Below are positions 9,402 to 18,245 of a DNA stretch of 64,000 nt, in pieces. The notes beneath the pieces were generated by a model. The model did no database searches. It was not told the origin of the DNA and saw only the letters and a program-made list of their open reading frames with translations. Source of the stretch: Thermanaeromonas toyohensis ToBE. GTDB taxonomy: Bacteria > Bacillota > DSM-521 > Neomoorellales > Neomoorellaceae. The translations under genes and the position numbers were made by a program. Where the stretch lies: positions 2,809,587 to 2,873,586 of the forward strand of contig NZ_LT838272.1 of assembly GCF_900176005.1 (NCBI RefSeq), read 5' to 3'. Every line of letters starts with the position of its first letter. Positions within the stretch are counted from its first letter, which is position 1.

Positions 9402-10567
9402 TTCAAAAATCCTTGCTGTCTTAACTTGTGAGCGGCCGCATTATATATATCTAAAGCCAGTATTTTGTGTTCTAACTGGTCAGAGGGCAAATTATGCAAT
9501 TGACCCGATAATAATCCCATCTCATCCATAATTTGGGCAAAGGTGCTTACACTTTGCCGCCAATCGGGGCTGGGCTCTGTAGTAAAGTTGACAGACTGGA
9601 TAGCCTCTCTTTCTACTTCTTCACTTACCCCTAACCAGTTAGCTGCTACCTTAGCTGCTCTGTCGCGATTTTGGTTAGTCTCCTGGGTTGCCAAGATCAA
9701 CAGCTCTTCTAATTTTTGGACCAGATCACGGTGCTGGGCAATTATATCATCGGTGGCTTCTACAGCACAACAAGCATGATTCTTCCAGCGACCTTTTGGA
9801 GGTAAAAGTTCCAGCTTGGTAACCTTTTTTGCCACACCCTCGTGGATAGCTAAAGTGGGGAAAGGTTCCGCGCCTATGAGTCCATCAACGATATGATTGG
9901 TAATAGCAGCGGCTAGATTGCTATGCCCTTTCATGTCTATGAAAATAATATCCGCCTTACGATCCTGAACATCATCGCTAAAGGATATTCCTTCTTCTTT
10001 CAAGGCTGCCCGGAAAATAATACTAGCAATGGTCTGCGCTCCCGGATGTCCAATCTTTAACTGTTTTTTCTTCCCTTTAACTAGCTCCACAAATTCTTGC
10101 CAGTTATTGGCTGGGAGCTCCTTCTTTACTATCAGTAGGTTACCTCCTGTTTGCAAAGGAGAAATCAATTTCGCTCCCAACCCTTTATCAACGGAAAGGA
10201 TCAAAGCTTGGACCCCAGTGATTCCTATGTCGACATTACCTTGGGCCATTAGGCGCTGGATATCTGGACCTTGCTTGGTTGAAATTAACTTGACCCGGGC
10301 TACCTTACGACCATCAGCATAAAAATCGTACCATTCCCTTTCTTGAACAGGTTGTAAGTAAAGGTCATATTTATCGCGAAACTTCTGCCACTCCGATAAG
10401 GCTATAAAAAGCGGGGTATGGTGATCGGACGTAATGTAGGCAAAGTTTATAGTTGGTATTTTTGAGGAGCTAGAATCCTTAACTTCTTTCTTAGAACAAC
10501 TTGTACTCCATATAAGGATAGAAAGTAAAAGGGTTAGAAGGACAAAGCCTTTCTTCATAAAACCCAT
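9398..10567 (-). CDS. ABC substrate-binding lipoprotein, SsuA/NMT1-like
   Basis: A 389-residue protein with a lipoprotein signal (lipobox STSC, Cys24) and a periplasmic-binding fold of the NMT1/SsuA type: NFAYITSDHHTPLFIALSE near the N terminus and a second lobe with MAQGNVDIGITG and NHIVDGLIGAEPF. It is the first gene of a minus-strand unit (binding protein, permease, UroD/corrinoid fusion, double-cubane protein). It probably captures the compound that the methyltransferase fusion acts on. Start ATG follows GGAGG. Confidence 0.86.
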   Translation of the reverse strand: MGFMKKGFVLLTLLLSILIWSTSCSKKEVKDSSSSKIPTINFAYITSDHHTPLFIALSEWQKFRDKYDLYLQPVQEREWYDFYADGRKVARVKLISTKQGPDIQRLMAQGNVDIGITGVQALILSVDKGLGAKLISPLQTGGNLLIVKKELPANNWQEFVELVKGKKKQLKIGHPGAQTIASIIFRAALKEEGISFSDDVQDRKADIIFIDMKGHSNLAAAITNHIVDGLIGAEPFPTLAIHEGVAKKVTKLELLPPKGRWKNHACCAVEATDDIIAQHRDLVQKLEELLILATQETNQNRDRAAKVAANWLGVSEEVEREAIQSVNFTTEPSPDWRQSVSTFAQIMDEMGLLSGQLHNLPSDQLEHKILALDIYNAAAHKLRQQGFLK

Positions 10568-10648
10568 CTTACCTCCAATATTACCTCTATAAATTGATGG
10601 CTTAGCTTGACCAGATCTTAATTATTCGACACTAGCTTTGGCAATCCT

Positions 10649-10665
10649 GTTATACAATTTATAAC
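10649..10665. repeat. Perfect dyad GTTATA-N5-TATAAC upstream of binding-protein gene
   Basis: Lies about 85 bases before the start of the minus-strand unit beginning at 10567, inside a larger imperfect repeat (AATCCT near 10643 and AGGATT near 10676). It could be an operator or a weak hairpin; no known regulator motif is recognised. Confidence 0.4.
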
Positions 10666-10730
10666 TTGTTGTTATAGGATTTTTACAAGTGTTGGCAAAT
10701 TGATGGTCTGCGGCGCCAGGCGCACAATTT

Positions 10731-10760
10731 TGAAGGGCCGGCGTAAATCCCGGCCCTTCA
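10731..10760 (-). terminator. Hairpin after the molybdoenzyme operon
   Basis: A perfect 11-bp stem TGAAGGGCCGG (10731-10741) / CCGGCCCTTCA (10750-10760) lies 12 bases beyond the stop of the molybdopterin subunit. The trailing minus-strand bases are only modestly T-rich, so efficiency is uncertain. Confidence 0.6.
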
Positions 10761-10771
10761 AAACTTAGTTT

Positions 10772-13700
10772 CTAAAGTTTTTCCACTTTAACCCTGGTAT
10801 CGTAAAAAGAAGCGCTCCCTCCAATGGGATCGGTCAAGCAAGTGGTCTTCATGCGCGTATCCAGTAGCATCACCGGGTTGGGGCATAAGCCCTTACCTCG
10901 GCGCCCGTCCCCCTTGATAACTTGGCCGTCTATTACTACATCCCTCGCTCCATAGGCCCAGTGGCCATAATGCCAGGAGGCAGCAATAACGCCTGGCCTA
11001 ATGCCTTCAATTAGTTTCACTTTACCCTTAATTATTTCCACACCAGCCGGGCCCAAGTCCAGCTTGCCTTCGGGGTTGGTGCGGGAGAGAAGCTTTACTT
11101 CCTCGCCATCCTTCAGGCCTAGGTGAGCACCGTCAGCCCTGTTCATAAGGATGAAGTTTTCGGGAAGTAAAGCCACCTGAGCCCAGTAGTTTCCAGCCGT
11201 GCGTGATTGGCCACCAAAAATTTCCTTAAAGGTAATCAAGTAGAAAGGATAATCCTCATCCCGGACGGGCGTACCATCACTGTTCTTTATAGGTTCTAAT
11301 CTAGGCACACCAGAAAAGGGCTGGCCAGTGATGCTATCTTTCCCCAAGGCTACAGGTTCAATATATATACTTAGCAAATTGCCGAAGGGGTGTGGTACAT
11401 AATTTCCTTCTTCGCCTTTAGGAGCACTTTCAAAGCGACCACCCCGGTTCAGTATATAAACAGTCCTGCGCCACCTCTCTTCCCCTACTGCGCGGCGCCA
11501 CTTCTCCTCGCTATATACAGCTTCGGGAAGGTGCCGACGGGCAGCCTTGAAGATCTCTAATTCTCTGTCATCGGCTTCCGGTACTTCGTCTCCCGGCTTG
11601 TCGCCATAAGCCACATTGGCTATAGCCTTAAGGTAATAATCCTCCGGCCGACGGAAGTCCCAGCCGGGACCGAAGCCATCCTTCCCGTAGCCAGGAAGAC
11701 CTAAAGCTTCCGCAATAGCCAGCATAACCGCTTCTACAGATATGGGCATCTTCTCGCCGAATACCTCCACAATTTCCGGTACCGGCGCTGCTATAGGTTG
11801 GCGTACTTTGGTGGTCTTAGTAGTGATAGAAGGGGGAGAGCCTAAGAAAGCCCAGCGCTCCATATAAGAAATATCGGGAAAGATATAGTCGGCGTACATG
11901 GAGGTTTCCCCGATGACGATATCATTGGCGATGAAGAGAGGGATGCGGTCTACATCAGTTAAAATCTTAATCTGCTCGCTCCCGGCAGGTGAAGCCAGGA
12001 CAGGGGTCCCTTTATGCAGCCAAAGGATCTTTATGGGATAGGGGTAACCCGCTCCGGCCGCCGGTATGATCTCATGGTATACGTCAGAAGTAAAGGGAAA
12101 CCATGGCCGTTCAGCCGGGAAACCTTTAAAGAGGGTGCTCTTATCATAATGGGCCCCTTCCCGGGTAAGCTTTATACCCCACGGATTCACTTTCCCCTTA
12201 TGCATCTTAGCCAAATCAAAGGGCTGCCCAGGTTTACCACCCAAAGCCGCCCAGCTACCCCCGCCGGCCGTCAACCCTCCACGCCAGTCCATATTGCCAA
12301 CCAAAAGGTTAAGGATGATGATGGCTTGAGCCGTATAATACCCGTTGGTATGCTGGACGGCTCCCCGGTAAAAATCGATGGCCGCCTGCTTGCCATAACT
12401 GGTAAATTCACGGGCCAGGGCAATTATAGTTTCCGCCGGAATCCCTGCCTCCTTAGCTAGTTCACCTAGATCTTGAGCCTTAGCCGCCTCCTTAAGCAAG
12501 GTAAAAGCTGATTTTACCTTTAGACCGTTGATCTCGGCTTCCACGAAAAGATCTCCTTCTACAGGGTTATGGGCATCATAAGGATCTACAGCATAAAGCT
12601 TGCCGTTACGGAATACTACAAAGAGGTCCTTACCTTTCTCTGGATCAGCCAGGCCGGCTTCACTAGCACGTAAGAAACTCCCAGGTTGCCCATCGGGCCC
12701 TATTTTTACCAACCAGGAAGCGTTGGTCCAGGATTTTTCCCCGTCCTGGAGAGCGGCTGCCTTGTTAGCATTCTCCAAGAACTTCTTATCATAGCGTTCA
12801 TTATCCAATATCCACTGGATCATACCTAAGGCCAAGGCCAGATCGCCGCCAGGTTTAACCGGGATCCACCAGTTAGCTTTGGCTGCTGTCTTGGAAAACC
12901 TAGGATCGATGACCGCTATTTTAAGCCCCTTTTCGGCTAAAGCGCGGGTGATCTGTTCGGCCATAGGGGTGGGGCCGAAATTGGCTTCGAAAGCGCCAGT
13001 CCCCCAGAAAATCACAAAACGCGACCAACGGAAATCTGGCTTCATATGGGTCGGGCCCGGATTCCATTTACCCTGGCTGTACTGAGCTGAAGCCCACTTG
13101 TAAGCTATATGATGGCTTTGCTCGCAGATAGTAGTGTGCTCATACCAATTGATGGAGCCAAAGCTGTTTAAGACAAAACGTTTGGTCCAATCGCTGCGGC
13201 CAGGCTCGATGCGACCAGCCATAAAAACGAATTGGTTATTCTTGGGCCCCAGATCAGGATGGTTAGGATCGATTAAAACATCTAGGTGGGCGGCATACTT
13301 GGCTTTAAAATCCTCCAAACTCATCTCCTTTTTAGCCACTTTGGCCGCATCCTCGGCTAGGGATTTAAAAAGGGCGGGATCCTTTAAAGCAAATACATCC
13401 TTAAAGCCAGGTACCATCCGGTCTTCCCCGATCTCAGCAAAGAGTTTCCCGCCATTTACAATTTCCTTTATAGCCTGCTCGAAGGGAATTATCTTCCATT
13501 TGTTGGATCCACGGGGGCCATTGCGCTTTAGAACCTTTACAAGGCGATAAGGATCATAAAGGGTTTGCACTCCCGCCTGGCCCTTAGGACAAAGTTTACC
13601 ATCTACCAGCGCCGCCTCCTCTGGCGAAGTATTATAGGGTAACTGGGGATAAAGATTTTGGGGACTATAGGGATTACCGTCCAGTTTTACGAGAACCCCG

Positions 13701-13927
13701 TTAGAAATCTTACCTTTTATGTTGCACTGGGTATTACATTGCAAGCATACTCCGTAAATAATATTTTCTGGCTTATCTAGTTGATACTCCCCTTTTGTAT
13801 CTTGCGAAGCCTCTGCACGTCCTCCTAATTGCCCAGTAAGGGAGGAAGCTTCAGCCGCGAGCAAAGCCGCCCCTCCTAATAAAGCCGAAGTCTTTAAAAA
13901 ATCACGGCGCTTTATTTTAAAGCTCAT
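10772..13927 (-). CDS. Tat-exported molybdopterin oxidoreductase, TtrA-like catalytic subunit
   Basis: A 1051-residue complex-iron-sulfur molybdoenzyme. The Tat signal KRRDFLKTSALLGG leads it to the outer face of the membrane. Cys61, Cys64, Cys68 and Cys113 form the FS0 [4Fe-4S] site (CLQCNTQC and KLCPKGQAG). The molybdopterin domains follow, with CEQSHH around residue 255 offering a candidate Mo-ligating Cys, and a C-terminal dinucleotide-binding domain (GLKDGEEVKLLSR). The large size and the B-C-A gene order with NrfD and four-cluster subunits match tetrathionate reductase (TtrBCA) and the related selenate reductase SrdBCA; arsenate or polysulfide reductase are alternatives. The nearby PhnD-type sensor set supports regulation by an external electron acceptor. 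Substrate assignment is inference. Confidence 0.85.
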   Translation of the reverse strand: MSFKIKRRDFLKTSALLGGAALLAAEASSLTGQLGGRAEASQDTKGEYQLDKPENIIYGVCLQCNTQCNIKGKISNGVLVKLDGNPYSPQNLYPQLPYNTSPEEAALVDGKLCPKGQAGVQTLYDPYRLVKVLKRNGPRGSNKWKIIPFEQAIKEIVNGGKLFAEIGEDRMVPGFKDVFALKDPALFKSLAEDAAKVAKKEMSLEDFKAKYAAHLDVLIDPNHPDLGPKNNQFVFMAGRIEPGRSDWTKRFVLNSFGSINWYEHTTICEQSHHIAYKWASAQYSQGKWNPGPTHMKPDFRWSRFVIFWGTGAFEANFGPTPMAEQITRALAEKGLKIAVIDPRFSKTAAKANWWIPVKPGGDLALALGMIQWILDNERYDKKFLENANKAAALQDGEKSWTNASWLVKIGPDGQPGSFLRASEAGLADPEKGKDLFVVFRNGKLYAVDPYDAHNPVEGDLFVEAEINGLKVKSAFTLLKEAAKAQDLGELAKEAGIPAETIIALAREFTSYGKQAAIDFYRGAVQHTNGYYTAQAIIILNLLVGNMDWRGGLTAGGGSWAALGGKPGQPFDLAKMHKGKVNPWGIKLTREGAHYDKSTLFKGFPAERPWFPFTSDVYHEIIPAAGAGYPYPIKILWLHKGTPVLASPAGSEQIKILTDVDRIPLFIANDIVIGETSMYADYIFPDISYMERWAFLGSPPSITTKTTKVRQPIAAPVPEIVEVFGEKMPISVEAVMLAIAEALGLPGYGKDGFGPGWDFRRPEDYYLKAIANVAYGDKPGDEVPEADDRELEIFKAARRHLPEAVYSEEKWRRAVGEERWRRTVYILNRGGRFESAPKGEEGNYVPHPFGNLLSIYIEPVALGKDSITGQPFSGVPRLEPIKNSDGTPVRDEDYPFYLITFKEIFGGQSRTAGNYWAQVALLPENFILMNRADGAHLGLKDGEEVKLLSRTNPEGKLDLGPAGVEIIKGKVKLIEGIRPGVIAASWHYGHWAYGARDVVIDGQVIKGDGRRGKGLCPNPVMLLDTRMKTTCLTDPIGGSASFYDTRVKVEKL

Positions 13928-13941
13928 TTCTTACCCCCCTT

Positions 13942-15108
13942 TTATGAGGAAAATGAACCCGGAGTAGATTCCTTGCGGCTAGAAATTAAGGGCCTAGTTA
14001 TTGGTAAATACTGCTGACCAAGGAGTAAAATAGCTGAGGCTAAGGCCAAAGTGAACAAGGTCACCAACCATTCGTTTAAAGTAGGGGTATAAGAGTATTG
14101 AAGTCTAGCTTCCATATAAGCCGAAGGCAATCCTGGTAAAGGTGGGACTATTAATCCTGGTATAACTATGTTGTAACGCACAGCTAGGAAACCCAAAGAT
14201 ATCAAAAAGGTGGCCCAGGTTATAGAGTTAACTGAGGCTTTGGGTAAAGTAAGCAACACTATAGGAATAAGGGCCCCAAATAAAAGGTGTACTACCCAGA
14301 ATATCCACCAGTTCTGCCCTGCTAAAATAAACTTATAAGGAAGAAAATGCTCTGGACTAGTAGAATAGGTACCTACCATAACTTCGGCTAGTTCAAAGAG
14401 AAGATCTAACGCCAGAAGCCCTACCACCGCCTTGGACAGAAACTTAATGGCTGCCTTAAACTCCTCTGAGGATTTATCGGGCCAAAGAAGACAAGTCACC
14501 AGGGTTAAGAAAGCTGATCCTGAAGACAAGGCCGAGACCAAAAAGAGAAGAGGGAATAGAGGGGTATTCCAGTAGGGCTTAGCTTCTACTACTGCAAAGA
14601 GGGTCCCCACTCCACCATGAAAAGCTATAGCCAATGGGATACCTATAACACCTAAAATTTTAAGCATGAGGGTGTTCCCCACTCCATCTGTCCGTAAAGC
14701 CCCCCAAAGCTCGAGCAAAAGAAGCAAAAAATAGGCTGTATAAAGCCACACCATCCAGGCCATGGCGGAGCGGAAATTGGGGCTTACAAACACCCGCCAG
14801 AACCTCTCCATGTGCCCCAAGTCTAACCAAATAGTAATTAGCGCTGCAATGAGAGTAGCCAGGGCGGTAAGCAAAGAGAGGCGCCCCAAGGGTTCAATTT
14901 CTTTTATCTGGAACACATATACTAAAGTAGAAAACAAAAAAGCTCCTGCCGAAAGACCGATAAAGAAAATATAAACCGAAACCCAAAGACCCCAAGGGAT
15001 GGAGCTAGAATAGGCCGCTACTCCGTGGCCTAGACTTAAGCGTTGATAAACCCCTATACCTCCCAATATTAGAGCAACTATAAGGGTAACCCAGGTAACC
15101 TTTTTCAT
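13942..15108 (-). CDS. NrfD/PsrC-type quinol-oxidising membrane subunit
   Basis: A 388-residue polytopic protein with about nine hydrophobic helices and NrfD-family features (WGLWVSVYIFFIGLSAGAFL, FWRVFVSPNFRSAMAWMVW). It anchors the complex and passes electrons from menaquinol to the four-cluster subunit. I choose ATG 15108 because GAGGGGGAAG precedes it; a GTG at 15123 would overlap the preceding stop (15120-15122) but has a poorer RBS. The catalytic gene follows after 14 bases. Confidence 0.88.
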   Translation of the reverse strand: MKKVTWVTLIVALILGGIGVYQRLSLGHGVAAYSSSIPWGLWVSVYIFFIGLSAGAFLFSTLVYVFQIKEIEPLGRLSLLTALATLIAALITIWLDLGHMERFWRVFVSPNFRSAMAWMVWLYTAYFLLLLLELWGALRTDGVGNTLMLKILGVIGIPLAIAFHGGVGTLFAVVEAKPYWNTPLFPLLFLVSALSSGSAFLTLVTCLLWPDKSSEEFKAAIKFLSKAVVGLLALDLLFELAEVMVGTYSTSPEHFLPYKFILAGQNWWIFWVVHLLFGALIPIVLLTLPKASVNSITWATFLISLGFLAVRYNIVIPGLIVPPLPGLPSAYMEARLQYSYTPTLNEWLVTLFTLALASAILLLGQQYLPITRPLISSRKESTPGSFSS

Positions 15109-15119
15109 AAACTTCCCCC

Positions 15120-15956
15120 TCACCTCAAGTAATAAACTTGCGGCCCTGTCCCGAGCTCATCTTTCAAACGCCAAAGGTTCCCGCGGGACATAACTTCTAC
15201 CACCATACTTTCTTTATCATCCAGATCGCCAAAAAAAGTGGCACCACCAAGGCAAGTAGTGACACAGGTGGGTAACATCCCCTTATTTAAACGGTGAAGG
15301 CAGAAGGTACACTTACGGGCATTCCCTATAGGTGAACGATGACCTTTCCTTACCCATTGCTTGCCATATTCTGGTGAAGGTTCTAATTCATAAGGCTCAA
15401 GCCGGGGAGTATCCTTAGTGTAAAAGAAACCGAAGTCAAAGGTGCGGGCCCCATAAGGGCAGGCTGTAAGGCAATACCGGCAACCTATGCATTTTTCATA
15501 ATCTATCACTACAATACCATCTGGCCTCTTATAGGTAGCTCCTACCGGACACACTTTAACACAAGGTGGCTTCTCACATTGCATACACGGGCGGGGTAAG
15601 AACTTTCGCTCTACATTAGGATAACTACCCATTTCTTCTTCCAGGACTGGACGGTAGACTACCCCTGGGGGTAAGTGATTCTCTGCCTTACAAGCCACCG
15701 TGCAAGCACTACATCCTACACACCGGCCAAGATCAATTACCATACCCCATCTACGCTGTTCCAAGGGCTTTTTTAAAGCTCTCCTAAGTTCCTCTTGCAT
15801 ACGCAAGATACTATTTCCCCACTCGCTTTTTAATGGCCATTTCTTAACAAGGGTTCCTGCCTCTGCCGGACGTAGAGAATGCTGGATAACCCCCAGCGAC
15901 ATGGCTCCCACGGCTAGGCCTATACTCGCCTGGCGCATGAACTCCCGCCGGTCCAC
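15120..15956 (-). CDS. Tat-exported four-cluster ferredoxin subunit, TtrB-like
   Basis: A 278-residue electron-transfer subunit. It has its own twin-arginine signal ([14 protein letters not shown]...AEA) followed by sixteen-cysteine DmsB/PsrB-type motifs: [35 protein letters not shown] and CTFCLH...CVTTC. It is the first gene of the B-C-A operon and should link the NrfD membrane subunit with the molybdopterin subunit on the outer face of the membrane. Confidence 0.92.
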   Translation of the reverse strand: MDRREFMRQASIGLAVGAMSLGVIQHSLRPAEAGTLVKKWPLKSEWGNSILRMQEELRRALKKPLEQRRWGMVIDLGRCVGCSACTVACKAENHLPPGVVYRPVLEEEMGSYPNVERKFLPRPCMQCEKPPCVKVCPVGATYKRPDGIVVIDYEKCIGCRYCLTACPYGARTFDFGFFYTKDTPRLEPYELEPSPEYGKQWVRKGHRSPIGNARKCTFCLHRLNKGMLPTCVTTCLGGATFFGDLDDKESMVVEVMSRGNLWRLKDELGTGPQVYYLR

Positions 15957-16063
15957 CGTTCTTATTCCCCCTTTCTCATAAAAATTTCATCTCTGTGTAA
16001 AGCGCACTATCTAGCACAAGTATCTAATAGGGAAAAGGTGCAGCCAATCAGGATTCTCCCTTA

Positions 16064-16099
16064 AAATTAAAAGCGCCTTAAGGGGTTCCCCTTAGGCGC
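16064..16099 (-). terminator. Terminator after the response-regulator gene
   Basis: GCGCC plus TAAGGGG (16073-16085, one bulged T) pairs with CCCCTTA plus GGCGC (16088-16099); read on the minus strand it is followed by TTTTAATTTT. It ends the sensor unit 19195-16142 and separates it from the molybdoenzyme operon. Confidence 0.85.
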
Positions 16100-16141
16100 C
16101 TCACTAGAATAAATAACATTATAATTGCTAGAACTATATTT

Positions 16142-16795
16142 CTAGATTATTCCCCGGCTTAAGGCATAGCGCACTAGTTCCGCCCGGGTGTTTAAATTCA
16201 ATTTCTTAGCAATATTGGCCTTATGGGTCTCCACAGTCTTTACACTTAAAGCAAGGCTTTCCGCGATCTCTTGGTTGGTGTGCCCTAAGGCTACCAACCT
16301 CAATACCTCTAACTCTCGGGGAGTTAAGTTACTATCCCCAGTAGTCCCTTTTAGTTTATTCCCTTCTTTTAAAGCCTGGACTAAGACCCCAGCTACTGCC
16401 GGGTGGATAAATACCCCTCCTTCTTTTACCGCCCTTAAGGCATGGATAAGATCGTTATCCGCTGCCCTCTTGACCACATATCCCGCAGCACCTGCTGCTA
16501 AAGCCTTCTCTAGATACTCCTGTTCCTCATGCATGGTCAAAACTAAAACTTTTACTGAAGGGATCTCAGCGGTTACCCGCTGTATCACTGTAAATCCATT
16601 GCAATAAGGCATGCTTATGTCCAAAAGAAGTATATCGGGCTTCAAATCCCGGGCTAGCTTAAGGGCTTGATCCCCGTCCGCAGCCTCTCCAACCACTACC
16701 ATATCCGGCTCGGCGTTAATCAAGTGTTTAAGGCCAGCTCGCACTACGCCATGATCTTCAGCCACTACTATCCTTATTTTCCGGGAACAGTTCAT
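16142..16795 (-). CDS. NarL/FixJ-family response regulator
   Basis: A 217-residue regulator. The receiver domain (residues 8-125) has the acidic pair AEDH, phospho-acceptor Asp59 (LLLDISMP) and Lys in YVVKRA; a LuxR-type HTH (about 150-212) reads LTPRELEVLRLVALGHTNQEIAESL. It follows its cognate NarX-type kinase by 28 bases. The likely target is the divergent-side molybdoenzyme operon beginning at 15956; no binding site was identified. Confidence 0.93.
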   Translation of the reverse strand: MNCSRKIRIVVAEDHGVVRAGLKHLINAEPDMVVVGEAADGDQALKLARDLKPDILLLDISMPYCNGFTVIQRVTAEIPSVKVLVLTMHEEQEYLEKALAAGAAGYVVKRAADNDLIHALRAVKEGGVFIHPAVAGVLVQALKEGNKLKGTTGDSNLTPRELEVLRLVALGHTNQEIAESLALSVKTVETHKANIAKKLNLNTRAELVRYALSRGII

Positions 16796-16823
16796 AATTT
16801 CCCTCCTGCTATGCTATACCTTT

Positions 16824-18245
16824 TTAAGAAGCTAAAGGTATATCAGCATAAATGGTAGTCCCCTGACCCACTTGGGATTCAATAACTAACTTGCCACCTA
16901 AGAGGTGAACTCTCTCGCGCATGCTGAAAAGACCTAGTCCCCTTTTGCTCTCTGGCGAATCTTGATCAAACCCCCTACCATTATCTTCCACAATCAGGCG
17001 TAAAATATCTCCCCGGGGTTCGAGTATTATGCTTACTCTAGAGGCCCCAGCATGTTTAATTATATTATTTAAGGCCTCCTGGACTATACGGTAAATGGCC
17101 AGTTTAGCTTTGCTTGATAAGCTTTCCTCAGGAAGGCCCGTGGTTTCCAAGTAAATTTCTAGATTAAACTTAACGCTATAATCCTGCGCTAATTTCTTTA
17201 ATACCCCAGCTAAACCCAATTCTTCAAAGGCCACAGGCCTTAGTTCCAGAGCTATTCTTCTAACGCCATTTAAAGCCTCGGCCACCATCTCCCGGAGCTC
17301 GCGCAAAGAAAAGGCTGCTTTCCCTTCACCGATCTCCTTCTCTAAAGCCTTAAGACGCAGTAAAATAGCCGTAAGTGCCCCTCCGGTCTCGTCGTGCAGC
17401 TCACGGGCAATGCGCTGGCGCTCAGCTTCCTGGGTAGTAACTACCCGGTCGAGCAGTTCGGCACGCAAGTTACTTAGCTCTTCGATCTCTGCTCGCGAAC
17501 GTTTAAGATTATTTACCATCTGGTTAAAAGAAGAGGCCAAATAGCCAAATTCGTCGCGGCTTGTAATATTTACTCTGGCTTTTAAATCGCCTTTCCCAAT
17601 GGCCTTGGTAGCATTCACTAGCTCCCTGACAGGACGAGCCAAGATTTCTGTTAATATAAAGCCTGCTATTATAAAAAATACGGAAAATATAGTAACCGTT
17701 ATAAGGAAGCGCACTGTAGCTGCTATTATAGCCTGCTTTAGCCTAACCTCAGAAAGTCCCACGCGCACAAAACCCAATTGTCCTCCCAAAATAGGGACAA
17801 TAGCTTCATGGATCAACCCCTCATTAGTTCTCAATGCCCTTAAATCCTCTCCCCTTCCCTGGAGTAAAGGGCTATACTTTAATAGTTCTATGGGGAACCC
17901 TGGACCAAAAGTATGGGAAAGGACACGGCCTTTTAAATCCTGGATAAAGATGTATCTTATATCCTCGCTACTCTTTAGCATATCTAAAAGCATCTGATGC
18001 AGGCTGTATAAATTTCCCGTCAAAATAAGCTCGCTGCTCTGAGCCGCTACTGCCTTGGCCGTAGCCAAAGCCCTTTGATCAAGCTGCTGCCTCAATGAAA
18101 TTTCCAAAGTAACCTTAGTCTGCCAGGTAATAGCCATCCCCAATAGTAGGGTGATTCCTAGAACCAACCCCATAATCTTATAGCGAAAACTCAAGGTATC
18201 GTTAAGGATTAAAAGCTTACGCCAGAGCGCTCTCACCCAGTTCAC
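16824..18245 (-). CDS. NarX-type sensor histidine kinase
   Basis: A 473-residue kinase with membrane helices at about 24-42 and 178-200, a roughly 130-residue external domain, HAMP (about 200-252), a HisKA_3 domain with acceptor His284 in ERQRIARELHDETGG, and a C-terminal ATPase domain (VEDNGRGFD, RGLGLFSMRERV). Start GTG 18245 overlaps the stop of the PhnD-type lipoprotein gene by four bases (GTGA), so the two are translationally coupled. The lipoprotein probably presents the ligand to this kinase, as AioX does for AioS or as the fused periplasmic domain does in TtrS. Confidence 0.92.
   Translation of the reverse strand: MNWVRALWRKLLILNDTLSFRYKIMGLVLGITLLLGMAITWQTKVTLEISLRQQLDQRALATAKAVAAQSSELILTGNLYSLHQMLLDMLKSSEDIRYIFIQDLKGRVLSHTFGPGFPIELLKYSPLLQGRGEDLRALRTNEGLIHEAIVPILGGQLGFVRVGLSEVRLKQAIIAATVRFLITVTIFSVFFIIAGFILTEILARPVRELVNATKAIGKGDLKARVNITSRDEFGYLASSFNQMVNNLKRSRAEIEELSNLRAELLDRVVTTQEAERQRIARELHDETGGALTAILLRLKALEKEIGEGKAAFSLRELREMVAEALNGVRRIALELRPVAFEELGLAGVLKKLAQDYSVKFNLEIYLETTGLPEESLSSKAKLAIYRIVQEALNNIIKHAGASRVSIILEPRGDILRLIVEDNGRGFDQDSPESKRGLGLFSMRERVHLLGGKLVIESQVGQGTTIYADIPLAS

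Noticed and set aside
10681-10710. A sigma-54-like TGGCA...TGC near 10694
   Set aside because: It lies on the plus strand, the spacing to GC is wrong and no plus-strand gene follows.
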